Shown here piece by piece: positions 34,098 through 43,345 of a stretch of DNA of 64,000 nt (positions are counted from its first letter, which is position 1; every line of letters starts with the position of its first letter). Location of the stretch: NCBI GenBank assembly GCA_000237975.1, contig CP003179.1, positions 3,316,270 to 3,380,269 of the forward strand, given 5' to 3'. The notes under the pieces were generated by a model that was not told the origin of the DNA, made no database searches, and worked only from the letters and a program-made list of their open reading frames with translations. This stretch comes from Sulfobacillus acidophilus DSM 10332 (GTDB lineage Bacteria; Bacillota; Sulfobacillia; Sulfobacillales; Sulfobacillaceae). The position numbers were made by a program, and so were the translations under genes.

Positions 34098-34459
34098 CTA
34101 CTCCCGTTCGTCCTCTTGCTCGACGGACTGAATCGCCAGGAGTTGCCGCTCAAGATGCGGCACATCGCGGGTAACATGGAGCCAGACTCTTCCTATATCG
34201 ACATCGGCTTATAGCCATGGATTAAGACATTTCGTAAATCCTTGAGACCCCGCCAGTCGATACCGGCATGCCGCATCCGAAAGGCTTCCGATAGACGGCT
34301 CGCGGCTTCTCCGAGAATTTCTAACTGCCGGATAACCGCATCCTGTTTTTCATCATCAGCCGCAAAGGCTTCCCGCGATATGCCGTTCAGCCGTCACATA
34401 ATTTTTTGGGCGGCGCGCAACATATCAGCGATATAGAGTTCATCACGATGGCGCGACAT
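34098..34459 (-). pseudogene. hepT: HepT-like (HEPN/DUF86) toxin, inactivated
   Basis: The frame starts MSRHRDELYIADML and hits a TGA at 34394-34396. It then continues as EAFAADDEKQDAVIRQLEILGEAASRLS and DLRNVLIHGY, which holds the HEPN R-x4-H-x-Y RNase motif. A second break follows: the C-terminus continues one frame over as VDIGRVWLHVTRDVPHLE to a TAG at 34098. Two independent lesions (stop and frameshift) make a functional toxin unlikely. The start overlaps the mntA stop by 17 bases, the normal MntA-HepT arrangement. Confidence 0.8.
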
Positions 34460-34766
34460 AAATCACCCGCTCCTCCGCCATCACCTCATCACGAATCAAG
34501 GGATGAAGCCGCTCCGGATCCACCAAATCCACCGGGTGGTGCCAGAGGTCTTCCAGCGCCTGCTTTAGATGGATCCAGTCCAGCAAGGTATGGACGGGAG
34601 AATCCGGCGCTAACGTGCTTAACACGTCAATGTCACTGTCCTCCGTGAAATCGTCGCGCAGGATTGACCCAAACAAGGCTAACCGCGCCACCCCGTACTG
34701 CCGGCAGATCGTCGCAACCTGAGCCATATGCAGCGATAAGGACATTTCCCGCTGCGCCCCATCCAT
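34443..34766 (-). CDS. mntA: MntA-like minimal nucleotidyltransferase antitoxin
   Basis: The 107-residue protein is a minimal nucleotidyltransferase: LALFGSILRDDFTEDSDIDVL carries the GS-x-D-x-D metal/nucleotide motif. In MntA-HepT pairs this protein inactivates the HepT RNase by adding AMP to its tyrosine. The reading frame is intact while its partner is broken. GAGGAGGGCGAG precedes the start. Confidence 0.85.
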   Translation of the reverse strand: MDGAQREMSLSLHMAQVATICRQYGVARLALFGSILRDDFTEDSDIDVLSTLAPDSPVHTLLDWIHLKQALEDLWHHPVDLVDPERLHPLIRDEVMAEERVIYVAPS

Positions 34767-35088
34767 TCAACTCGCCCTCCTCGATTCGCATAACACGGAT
34801 CCGTCGCCGTTGGCCTCATCATATACCCTGACGCGAGCGGGACGATGGAAAGCAATAGGGTCCCCCCTGGTTACTCCCTTAAAAGAGGTTTTTCGTACAA
34901 TGTGCGAGACCCACCGCGCCGGTCGCGATGGCGGTCTCCACCAAGACCAAGACATGGTGCACGTCGGTCGCCGCCGGAGCATCGACGCATGGTGGCCAAT
35001 CATAAGCCCGCCACCCGTTGTGGTCAGTCCCGGCGTGCTTGACCTTATCGGGCTGTTTTATATGGCGAACTGGTGCCCCATGTGCACC
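34767..35088. other. Gene-free stretch, 322 bases
   Basis: No supported gene is seen. Open frames on both strands lack ribosome binding sites and family resemblance. The promoter of the mntA-hepT pair probably lies at its left edge. Confidence 0.4.
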
Positions 35089-35123
35089 AAAAAGCCACCG
35101 GCCCGATTTTGAGGTCGGTGGCT
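35089..35123 (-). terminator. Terminator of the MFS transporter gene
   Basis: On the minus strand AGCCACCG pairs with CGGTGGCT across a 15-base loop and is followed by TTTTT. It lies 24 bases after the MFS stop. Confidence 0.75.
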
Positions 35124-35146
35124 CGTTTGGATACCGTTCCTACCCG

Positions 35147-36574
35147 TTACACGTGGCTAAACGACATCCCGTCGACTGCATCGGTCTGAGCGTTCTCTAA
35201 TAGATGTTCCCCGGACGCCTCTCGTAAAGTTTTTCCTTTCGGCTCAGGTAACACCAACGTCGTCAATATAAATCCCAGTAGCGATATCCCCGCCAGGATT
35301 CCCATCGTTCCGCTCAGCTTCAAGTCTTTTAATAACAAGGGAAAGAGAAATGTGGCGATAGCGGCGCCGAATTTTCCGGCTGAAGCCGATATTCCAAATC
35401 CCCAGCCGCGGACGGTCACCGGAAAGACCTCCGAGGGAAAGACAAACGTGGTGCTATTCGGGCCAAATTCAATGAAGAAATAGCTGATGGCGTAGATGAT
35501 CAAGAATTCCGCGACATGCGAACTGATGCCGGGAGCCAACCATAATGTCGCGTAAGCCAACGCCATAACTAAAAAGCCCATTCCTTGAATGAACTTTCTT
35601 CCGATACGGTCTACCGTAAACGCTGATACCCAATAACCCGGGACCGCAGCGACCAGAAAGATTAATGCCGATGTCAAGGTGTCGCCAATGAGCGTGCCAT
35701 GCGGTTGCAACGCCTTCATCACTAAACTGGAGGAAACGCTGTTGCCGTAAAAGGCCATGTCGAGAAACATCCAAGAAAAAGCGGTGCCAAATAACGTTAG
35801 CAAAAACCGACGGTTGGTAAATAACACGGTCCACGACTTGGGCAACTCGTTTACGGTTCCTTGAACGTCCACCGTCTGATGCGTGAGTTGTTGAACGATT
35901 TCCGCCGATTCTTTGACATCTCCTTTGACGCCCAACGCATAGTGCGGAGTTTCGGCAATTCGACGCCGCAATAAGATGACGGCAGCCGCAGGAATCGCCC
36001 CAAGTCCCAACATCACTCGCCATACGACATCCGTCGCCATGCCACTGCTAAGCAATAGTGCGGCCACGGCCGGCCCCACCAACAGACCGAACCCTTGCAT
36101 GGCAAAGACCGCGTTCACCAAAAATCCCCGCCGTTTGCGGTTGGAGTATTCACTCATGATGACACCACTCATCGGATAGTCGCCACCGACACCCAATCCG
36201 ACAATAAAGCGAAATACCACCAACATTAGGAAGTTGGAGGAAAAAGCCGATAACAACGCGCCAGCGGTCAATAAGATCGCTTCGATTCCATAAACTGCCT
36301 TACGCCCTACCCGATCCATAAGACGTCCGAAAATCAACGCACCCAAAACCGCCGAAAATAGGGCGGTGCTATTTAAAATCATCAAGTCCAAGGTCGTCAA
36401 ATGCCATAGCGGTTTTAGAAGCGTTGTCACAACCCCAATAATGAATAAGTCATAGGCGTCGGTAAAGAAGCCCATTCCGGCCGTTAACCATGTCCGGAAA
36501 TGAAAACTCTGGAGTCCTGCCTCTTCTAACGGTTTCAATACCTGATCCCGTATAGAGCCGGAGCTTTTGTTCAT
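35147..36574 (-). CDS. MFS transporter, phosphate:H+ symporter (PHS)-like
   Basis: The 475-residue protein has 12 predicted transmembrane helices. GMGFFTDAYDLFIIG in helix 1 is characteristic of the PHS/sugar-porter branch (Pho84-like). GRLMDRVGRKAVYG is the helix 2-3 MFS motif, and GLGVGGDYPMSGVIMSEY matches the PHS signature region. Phosphate is the likeliest substrate; other organic anions are possible. GAGGAGGAAAAA precedes the ATG and a terminator follows, so it is monocistronic. Confidence 0.82.
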   Translation of the reverse strand: MNKSSGSIRDQVLKPLEEAGLQSFHFRTWLTAGMGFFTDAYDLFIIGVVTTLLKPLWHLTTLDLMILNSTALFSAVLGALIFGRLMDRVGRKAVYGIEAILLTAGALLSAFSSNFLMLVVFRFIVGLGVGGDYPMSGVIMSEYSNRKRRGFLVNAVFAMQGFGLLVGPAVAALLLSSGMATDVVWRVMLGLGAIPAAAVILLRRRIAETPHYALGVKGDVKESAEIVQQLTHQTVDVQGTVNELPKSWTVLFTNRRFLLTLFGTAFSWMFLDMAFYGNSVSSSLVMKALQPHGTLIGDTLTSALIFLVAAVPGYWVSAFTVDRIGRKFIQGMGFLVMALAYATLWLAPGISSHVAEFLIIYAISYFFIEFGPNSTTFVFPSEVFPVTVRGWGFGISASAGKFGAAIATFLFPLLLKDLKLSGTMGILAGISLLGFILTTLVLPEPKGKTLREASGEHLLENAQTDAVDGMSFSHV

Positions 36575-37035
36575 TTTTTCCTCCTCGTTTAAAAAGAATT
36601 ACACTTGCCATACGGTCTCTAGGCTTCATATCGCCAGAAATCGACCATCCGCATCTGATAGTTCGGGATTCGTTGACGGGGTTTATGTTGACCCGGCCTA
36701 TGTGCCGATGTCGCATCCCCATCGGTTCTTGACATCGAGCCGCGAGACGTAAATTCATCCACCATCTCAAACCGAGGTTTCGTCCTCATCATCCCATGGT
36801 TGAGTTAACGTGCGATAACGTCGTGGTAAAGATTTGATTAAGATTCCGTTATTCCGGGGCCGAATGGCCTTTTTTTCCTGATCTAACGGCCCATGAGCTT
36901 CAGCCGATAGTACCTGGCAAATACGACATTTGCCCAATCAACGAAAACCCTTTCGACCGTATTGGCCTTCGAACCGACGATTCATAATGACACTGTCTTA
37001 TTGACCATCTATTTCACGTTAAGGAGGTTCCGAAC
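36575..37035. other. Intergenic region between divergent MFS and tat operon genes
   Basis: No gene is seen in 461 bases. The right end should hold the tat-reductase operon promoter: TTGGCC at 36962 with TAATGA 17 bases downstream is a weak candidate. A four-base GGCC/GGCC hairpin followed by seven T lies at 36858-36876 but has no gene to terminate. Confidence 0.4.
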
Positions 37036-37269
37036 ATGTGGGACGACCTTTTATCTCCCACTCATCTGATTGTCTTGTTGATTTTGGCTCTCTTAATATT
37101 CGGGCCAAAACGGCTCCCTGAACTGGGATCTTCTTTAGGCAAGACAATTCGGGATTTTAAACAAGCATTAACCGTCGGATCCGCCTCCACCTCCTCCACG
37201 CCGTTACCCACGAAAGAGACGGACACCCCGGCCGAGTCCCATACCCTCACGGATTCCCATGTGTCGTAA
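37036..37269 (+). CDS. tatA: Twin-arginine translocase subunit TatA
   Basis: The 77-residue protein has one N-terminal transmembrane helix (LIVLLILALLIFGPKRLPEL) with the FGP-K-LPELG hinge, an amphipathic helix (SLGKTIRDFKQAL) and a Ser/Thr/Pro-rich tail. It forms the transport pore of the Tat system. AAGGAGGTTCCGAAC precedes the ATG. It is the first gene of an operon whose products include a Tat substrate and which ends with tatC. Confidence 0.95.
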   Translation: MWDDLLSPTHLIVLLILALLIFGPKRLPELGSSLGKTIRDFKQALTVGSASTSSTPLPTKETDTPAESHTLTDSHVS

Positions 37270-37285
37270 AGGAGCGTGACCGACT

Positions 37286-38275
37286 GTGGCCGAAAAACCT
37301 CCAGAACCCGAAACGGAAGTCAGTCGCAAGGATGCGGTACTGAAAGGGTTGGCGGTCGGGGCCAGCCTCCTTGCCCCGTTTTTTGTACTCCCGCCACGGA
37401 AAGCCAAAGCCGCTTCCGTCGATCAAAGCTTGACCGAACCCCACCTTGATCCGGATAAAAACATGAGTTGGGAAGGATGGGACAATCCTCGACTCAACGT
37501 GTCCGACGGATGGGAAAACTGGAACACCGTGCTCAATCCGGATAATCTCCCCATCTATCATGATCGATTTGACCGGATTGACCAAGCTCACCCTAAACAT
37601 CATTGGGTGATGGTTATCGATTTACGCAAATGCGTCGGATGTCAATCCTGCGTTGTGGCGTGTAAGTCAGAAAATAATGTCCCTCTAGGCGTCTATCGTA
37701 CATGGGTCGACGTGTATCAGGTCGGAGAAACCGTGCCCGACCCGAATGGAGATATCGTCGTGGACGGCCAACGATACCGTCAGGATGTTCGCGTCATGAA
37801 CGTCCCCAAGTTGTGCAACCATTGCGATAATCCGCCCTGTGTGGAAGTATGTCCGGTCAAAGCCACCTACAAGCGGGAGGACGGCATCGTGTTGGTGGAT
37901 CCGACTCTCTGTATCGGGTGTGGCACTTGTGTCAACGCCTGTCCGTACGATGCCCGATATTTGAATCCCGTGTCTCACACGGCCGATAAATGTACGTTTT
38001 GTGTCGAACGGGTCGACCAAGGTCTCTTACCGGCTTGTGTCACCACCTGCGTAGGACGAGCCCGAATTTTTGGTGACGCCAACGACCCCAATAGTGAAGT
38101 CTCGCAATTGCTGGCGCAATATCCGCACGTTGTTCGACACCCTGATTTCGGTACCGATCCGCAAGTCTTTTACATCGGCATGAGCGGAGATATTTCGACG
38201 ATTGACGATCCCGAAATTCAGCACATGGTGTTCACGTATACGGCCAATGCCGATAGTAACCTACCGGTACGCTAA
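37286..38275 (+). CDS. Four-cluster ferredoxin-like subunit of a molybdoenzyme (TtrB/PsrB/SreB-type)
   Basis: The 329-residue electron-transfer subunit has four Cys groups: CVGCQSCVVACK, CNHCDNPPCVEVCP, CIGCGTCVNACP, and CTFC with a later CVTTC. It should carry [4Fe-4S] clusters between catalytic and membrane subunits. The N-terminus (SRKDAVLKG before a hydrophobic stretch ending KAKA) looks like a Tat signal with Arg-Lys instead of Arg-Arg. GTG 37286 follows AAGGAGCG. The gene order FeS-NrfD-catalytic fits tetrathionate or sulfur/polysulfide reductases. Confidence 0.9.
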   Translation: MAEKPPEPETEVSRKDAVLKGLAVGASLLAPFFVLPPRKAKAASVDQSLTEPHLDPDKNMSWEGWDNPRLNVSDGWENWNTVLNPDNLPIYHDRFDRIDQAHPKHHWVMVIDLRKCVGCQSCVVACKSENNVPLGVYRTWVDVYQVGETVPDPNGDIVVDGQRYRQDVRVMNVPKLCNHCDNPPCVEVCPVKATYKREDGIVLVDPTLCIGCGTCVNACPYDARYLNPVSHTADKCTFCVERVDQGLLPACVTTCVGRARIFGDANDPNSEVSQLLAQYPHVVRHPDFGTDPQVFYIGMSGDISTIDDPEIQHMVFTYTANADSNLPVR

Positions 38276-38290
38276 AAGGAGGTTTGCCCG

Positions 38291-39508
38291 ATGCCGCTGG
38301 ATACTGGCCAATTACTCGGCCTAGAACATGTTTATTGGGGTATTTTAATCGTCGTCTACCCCTATCTCTCGGGCCTAGTCGCGGGCTCCTTTATTGTCGG
38401 ATCGCTTTCCAAAGTGTTCGGGGCCAAACAATTTGAGCCTATGGCCAAATTGGCCGCGGTCGTCACGTTGGCCTTTCTACTGATTGCCGCGTTAGCTCCG
38501 TTGGCGGACGCCCGTCAACCCCACCGGTTTTTAGAGCTCTATTTCCGACCGCACGTCCCCTATGCCCCGATGGGACTTTTTACTCTGATTTGGACCACGT
38601 ACGTTTTGTTAGCTTTGGCCGAAACCTATTTCATCTTCCGGGAAGACAACGTTTTTCTCGCGCAAAACGCAGGCGGATGGCGCCAACGTTGGCATCGGTT
38701 TTTGACTTTAGGGTATCATGACGTCTCCGAGACCGCGCTAAAGCGCGACCACCAGATTCTGGTGGTTTTGGCGGCGTTCGGAATTTTCCTGGCTTTTGCC
38801 TTCCATGGCTATATCGGATTTATTTTCGGCGCCCTAAAAGCCCGTCACTTATGGAGCAACCCCTTAATGATGCCCATGTTCATCGTGTCGGCGATTGTCT
38901 CGGGTATTGCATTGATGATCTTGGCCTACGTGGTAATCGTCGGGGGATTGATTTCCCGTGATGAAGTCGATCCCAAACTTATCGCGGGCCTGATGGGCCT
39001 TTTGATGTGGGTTATCTTTGTCGATTTATTCTTAGATATTGTCGATTTACTGAATTCCGGCGTTTCCGCTTATACTAGCGGTCCTGTTTATGACGGGTTT
39101 CATAGTATTTTTATGGGCGGTCCGCTCACCTTTATGTACTGGGGCCTCCAATTAGGATTTCTGTTCGTGGCCCTCGTTCTGACCTTCATTCCTCGGGTAC
39201 GCCGTTCACGTTGGTGGGCCAGTATCACGAGCCTATTCGTTCTGATTAGTGTATATGCCATGCGCTATAACACCGTTATCGGTGGGCAATTGCAACCCAA
39301 AGCATCGCAGGGATTGGTGCTTTACACCCCCCCGTGGCTGGGTCGCGACAGCATCCAAACCGTTATCGGCATTTTTGCCATTGCTCTTCTCCTCATTACC
39401 CTACAACTGTTGTTATTGCCTTGGGACCATCGCTGGGCAGAACATTGGGCACATGCCAGTCATAAAACCCGGGGCACGGAACACATCAGCCCACAACTCT
39501 CCAAATAG
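38291..39508 (+). CDS. NrfD/PsrC-like quinol-interacting membrane subunit
   Basis: The 405-residue protein has about 9-10 transmembrane helices and a start typical of NrfD/PsrC/TtrC anchors (GLEHVYWGILIVVYPYLSGLVAGSFIVG). It anchors the reductase and exchanges electrons with the quinone pool. AAGGAGG precedes the ATG, and spacing to both neighbours is 12-15 bases. Confidence 0.88.
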   Translation: MPLDTGQLLGLEHVYWGILIVVYPYLSGLVAGSFIVGSLSKVFGAKQFEPMAKLAAVVTLAFLLIAALAPLADARQPHRFLELYFRPHVPYAPMGLFTLIWTTYVLLALAETYFIFREDNVFLAQNAGGWRQRWHRFLTLGYHDVSETALKRDHQILVVLAAFGIFLAFAFHGYIGFIFGALKARHLWSNPLMMPMFIVSAIVSGIALMILAYVVIVGGLISRDEVDPKLIAGLMGLLMWVIFVDLFLDIVDLLNSGVSAYTSGPVYDGFHSIFMGGPLTFMYWGLQLGFLFVALVLTFIPRVRRSRWWASITSLFVLISVYAMRYNTVIGGQLQPKASQGLVLYTPPWLGRDSIQTVIGIFAIALLLITLQLLLLPWDHRWAEHWAHASHKTRGTEHISPQLSK

Positions 39509-39520
39509 GGGGAAACCATC

Positions 39521-42500
39521 ATGGGACTTGGTGATAAAGAGATTTCCCGTCGTATGTTTGTCGTCGGATCGGTGGGAGCGGCCAGCGCGCTGACGGCCGC
39601 GTGGGGCGTGTCCCCTTGGCTCCCGGCCATGTTTCACCGTCGAGGGACCTATACTTTTCCGATGCGGACCGAATTATGGAAAGGTGTTGACGTGCGCTAC
39701 AGCGTTTGCCGCCAATGCCGCAGTGACTGTGGTATCGAAGCGCGCGTCTTTAATGGCGTTCTCATCAAGCTGGACGGTAATCCTTACCATCCCAACACCA
39801 CCGAACCTCACTTGAACTATGCCACCTCGGTCGAGGAATCGTTGCATGCCACCGTCCCGCACTCTTTGTGTGCCCGAGGACAAGCCGGCCGACAAACCGT
39901 ATATGACCGGTATCGGGTCTTTTTCCCGCTCAAACGCAAAGGCCCGCGGGGTTCTGGTCAATGGCAGACGATTAGCTGGGACCAACTGATTCGAGAGGTG
40001 ACCGAAGGCGGCTATTTGTTCCGCCATGTTCCGGGTGAAGAACACCGGTATGTCGAAGGGTTTAAAGATTTGTGGAAAGACGGCCAGGGCCCGAACACGC
40101 CGGTCGATCCTCGCCATCCCGATTTAGGTCCGATTACCAATCAATTTGTCTTGTTTTGGGGCCGTTCGGAGCCCGGTCAGAACAATTTCCTCACCCGGTT
40201 TGCCACGGCGTTCGGCTCCGTCAATGCGTTGCCGCATGTGGGCATTTGCGAACTCAATCACCACGTGGCCACCATGCAGTCGCTTGACGGGAAAATCGCG
40301 ATGTTAAAGCCGGACATCGAAAACAGCGAATATATTATTTTCTTCGGTGTCAACGTTTATAACGCCAACTTTCCGATGCAGACCTTATCTCGTAAAGTCG
40401 CCGATGCATCGGCGACGGGCCGGATGCAGTTTGTCCTGGTTGATCCCAATACCCCAAACTCCGGCGGCCGCGCCGCGCGTCATGTGAAAATCAAGCCGGG
40501 CGGTGACGGAGCCCTGGTAATGGGGATGATTCGTTACATCATTGAGCAACACCGGTATAACGCGCCGTTCCTTAGCCATCCCAGTTATCAAACGGCACAG
40601 AACGCCGGCGAACTCGATTATACGAACGCGACCTGGCTCGTTGTGCAGGATCCGGGTAACCCCGCCCATGGGCAATTCTTGACGGCGGCTCAAGCCGGAT
40701 TGGTCTCTTCCCAGGATCCCAACGCTGACGATCCCGTCGTCATTGACGCCACCAGTGGAACGGCTCGACCCGCTTCCGCATCGGCCACCGCCTCGTTATG
40801 GCCGACGGGCGATTTGTCTGTCCAGCCCATATCCGTCAACGGCATTCCCTGCCGAACCGGATTTCAAATCCTCTATCAGGAGGCGTCGAAACACACGTAC
40901 GCAAAATATGCACAAGAGGCCGGAATAGCTGAGCAGATAATTTACGAACTGGCCACAGAATTTACTAGTCACGGTCGTAAGGCCGCTGCCGATTTTTATC
41001 GCGGACCCGCCATGCACACCAATGGCGTCTACGCCGGCCGAGGCATTATGACCCTCAATTTCTTGATCGGCAATATCGATTGGGCCGGCGGTTATATCAC
41101 CGGCGGCAAAGCGGCTGATCCAATGGGCAGTTACCATGGAGCACCTTATAATTTGGCTAAATGGCCTTCACCAAAGCGAACCGTGCCCGCCGGGGTACCG
41201 ATCTCCCGTGAAAAGAGTTTTTACGAGTCGACCTCGTTGTACCAAGACGCCATCAAGGCCGGTCAAGATCCGTTTCCGACCCCCCGTCCTTGGTATCCGT
41301 TCGGGTTCGGCATTTGGCACGAAATTTTTGCCGGCGCCTGGTATCAATATCCTTATCCCGTAAAAATTCTTCTACAGCATGAGGCGAATCCGGCCTGGTC
41401 CGCCCCTCCCGGCATGAGTGGTGCACCAGACGAGTCGTTACCATGGTTTCGCCTGATCAAAGATACGAACAAAATCCCGTTGTACATCGTGAGCGACATT
41501 CTGATCTCCGAATCGTCTCGGTATGCGGATTACATTGTGCCCGACACCACTTACTTGGAAACATGGGGGATGTTACCCGGGTTTCCCACCGTGCCGACCG
41601 GCGTGTTGGGAGTCCGCCAGCCGGTGATTGACCCGATGACAGCCAAAACCCCTTCCGGGGAACCGATGTCGGTTGAGCAATTTCTAATTGATGTGGCGCT
41701 GGCTCTAGGTCTACCCGGATTCGGGCAGAACGCGTTCTTGGAGGGCGGATCCCTCACTCGGCGGGAAGACTATTATCTTAAGATGGTAGCCAACGTCGCT
41801 TATTATCCGGATTACCATCGGCGCGTCGGTAACCAATTGGTAAAAACCGGGCCGGTACCTGACGCATCCACCCCGCGGGAATGGGCAGCGGCCGAACGTT
41901 GGCAGAAACGTTACGGGTCCGCCTTAACACCCGCCCAATGGCGAAAGGCGGCTTATGTCTTGGCCCGCGGAGGACGATTTGAAGATTATGACGTCGGTTA
42001 TCTGCCGGCCCAAGTCCCGACGCAGATGACTTATCAATACGGGTCCGAAAAATTACCGTTGCAACTCTATAATGCCACCTTCGCCAAAACTCACAACACC
42101 CTGACCGGAGAGACCTTTGTCCCGGTCGCCCATTGGCAACCGGTAACCTTGTTTGATGGTACGCCGCTGGATAAGGTCGACGATCCCAAAAAATATCCGT
42201 TCATTCTTTCCACTTATAAACAGCCCATCCACAGCAAGGCTCGGACCTGGGCAGACAAGTGGTTGGTAGAATTGATGCCGATCGGATATCTGGATATGAA
42301 TCCGTTGGATGCTCAGCGATTAGGCCTTAAAAACGGTGATTGGGTCCGGGTTTGGTCCCCCACTTATCCGAAAGGGATTAAGGCTCCAATACGGATAATG
42401 CCCGGCGTACGGTTAGGCGTTGTCAGTTTCCCCCAACCTTACGGCCATTGGCATTACGATTCCGGGAACTGGACGATAAACGGACGCCAATTTACCGGCG

Positions 42501-42682
42501 ACAGCCATCTCAATACGCCGGTCCGATTAAATCCCTTAATGCGGCGGGATCCCACTTTAACCGATTCGAACGGCTGGGGCACCTGCATGATCGATCCGGT
42601 AGGCGGAGGAGCGGACTACTTTAGTACCCGCGTGGCACTTGAAAAGACCACGCCGGAACCGCTCAACCCCTTGGCGGTATAA
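39521..42682 (+). CDS. Molybdopterin oxidoreductase catalytic subunit, tetrathionate/sulfur reductase-like
   Basis: The 1053-residue protein has a canonical Tat signal (SRRMFVVG plus a hydrophobic stretch). A [4Fe-4S] site of the CxxCxxxC type (CRQCRSDCGIEA) follows, with an FDNGxP-like LDGNPYHP segment. The candidate Mo ligand is Cys in HVGICELNHH, and VDPNTPNSGG matches a cofactor-binding loop. The C-terminal dinucleotide-binding domain includes NPLDAQRLGLKNGDWV. Large size and motif order fit TtrA or archaeal SreA better than DmsA or NarG. The substrate (tetrathionate, polysulfide or sulfur) cannot be fixed from sequence. It acts outside the membrane. Confidence 0.88.
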   Translation: MGLGDKEISRRMFVVGSVGAASALTAAWGVSPWLPAMFHRRGTYTFPMRTELWKGVDVRYSVCRQCRSDCGIEARVFNGVLIKLDGNPYHPNTTEPHLNYATSVEESLHATVPHSLCARGQAGRQTVYDRYRVFFPLKRKGPRGSGQWQTISWDQLIREVTEGGYLFRHVPGEEHRYVEGFKDLWKDGQGPNTPVDPRHPDLGPITNQFVLFWGRSEPGQNNFLTRFATAFGSVNALPHVGICELNHHVATMQSLDGKIAMLKPDIENSEYIIFFGVNVYNANFPMQTLSRKVADASATGRMQFVLVDPNTPNSGGRAARHVKIKPGGDGALVMGMIRYIIEQHRYNAPFLSHPSYQTAQNAGELDYTNATWLVVQDPGNPAHGQFLTAAQAGLVSSQDPNADDPVVIDATSGTARPASASATASLWPTGDLSVQPISVNGIPCRTGFQILYQEASKHTYAKYAQEAGIAEQIIYELATEFTSHGRKAAADFYRGPAMHTNGVYAGRGIMTLNFLIGNIDWAGGYITGGKAADPMGSYHGAPYNLAKWPSPKRTVPAGVPISREKSFYESTSLYQDAIKAGQDPFPTPRPWYPFGFGIWHEIFAGAWYQYPYPVKILLQHEANPAWSAPPGMSGAPDESLPWFRLIKDTNKIPLYIVSDILISESSRYADYIVPDTTYLETWGMLPGFPTVPTGVLGVRQPVIDPMTAKTPSGEPMSVEQFLIDVALALGLPGFGQNAFLEGGSLTRREDYYLKMVANVAYYPDYHRRVGNQLVKTGPVPDASTPREWAAAERWQKRYGSALTPAQWRKAAYVLARGGRFEDYDVGYLPAQVPTQMTYQYGSEKLPLQLYNATFAKTHNTLTGETFVPVAHWQPVTLFDGTPLDKVDDPKKYPFILSTYKQPIHSKARTWADKWLVELMPIGYLDMNPLDAQRLGLKNGDWVRVWSPTYPKGIKAPIRIMPGVRLGVVSFPQPYGHWHYDSGNWTINGRQFTGDSHLNTPVRLNPLMRRDPTLTDSNGWGTCMIDPVGGGADYFSTRVALEKTTPEPLNPLAV

Positions 42683-42706
42683 CGTCACATAGAGGCGGTG
42701 AGATAT

Positions 42707-43324
42707 ATGACGACTCGACTTCAATCGGACAATCAATCCCCATACGAGGCCATTAGCGATATCCTATGGCTGTGGGCGGCTCTCTTTGACGGGCCGCCCC
42801 CCGAGGCCGTGTGGTCCACAATCCGGGAATCGGTTATCCCGGCGATTTATCAATCGTTACAGCAACCGGCGACCTTAGCGGAAGCGTTACAAGTCGCCTC
42901 CGAAACTTTGGCAACAGAATACGAAGACCTTTTCTGCATTCCGGTACCCGGAAGTCCCTTTAGCCTCTATGACGACGAGGACATGGCGGACGAACCGCCC
43001 AGTCTTCGGCATTTGGCAGCTATCCTCGATATCCCCTGGCAAAAAGACGCATTCGTCCCGGGGCGTGCCTATCCGATTAGCCCGGACCACCTATCCGTAT
43101 TATTCGCCTTATGGGCGACTTTGATCGGCCTAGAAAACGTTCCGGAGATTCTGGGAAAATCCCGGGCTGATTGGATGGACGTTCTCGCCGGTAAAATTGA
43201 ACGCATCCTGCGCCGCATAACCCAATCACTTCCCGAGCATTCGGCCTATGGCCAGATAACCCGATTGGCTCTGGATTACGTTAGACAAGCTGACGCGTGG
43301 ATTAAAGAGGCCAACCGGCATTGA
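42707..43324 (+). CDS. TorD/DmsD-family chaperone of the molybdoenzyme
   Basis: The 205-residue all-helical protein has the family segment LATEYEDLFCIPVPG followed by an acidic loop and an SPDHLSVLFAL helix. TorD-like chaperones bind Tat signals and help insert the Mo cofactor before export. ATG 42707 is preferred over GTG 42698 because GAGGCGGTGAG lies before it. Its position right after the catalytic gene points to that enzyme as client. Confidence 0.85.
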   Translation: MTTRLQSDNQSPYEAISDILWLWAALFDGPPPEAVWSTIRESVIPAIYQSLQQPATLAEALQVASETLATEYEDLFCIPVPGSPFSLYDDEDMADEPPSLRHLAAILDIPWQKDAFVPGRAYPISPDHLSVLFALWATLIGLENVPEILGKSRADWMDVLAGKIERILRRITQSLPEHSAYGQITRLALDYVRQADAWIKEANRH

Positions 43325-43345
43325 GGCCGAGAAAGGAGGGCTCCC

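Noticed and set aside
34810-35112. Plus-strand frame ending in a thioredoxin-like NWCPMC segment
   Set aside because: The rest of the frame has no thioredoxin fold pattern, there is no start signal, and the end runs into the MFS terminator.
36858-36876. GGCC-GAAT-GGCC plus seven T as a rightward terminator
   Set aside because: The stem is only four bases and no rightward gene precedes it.
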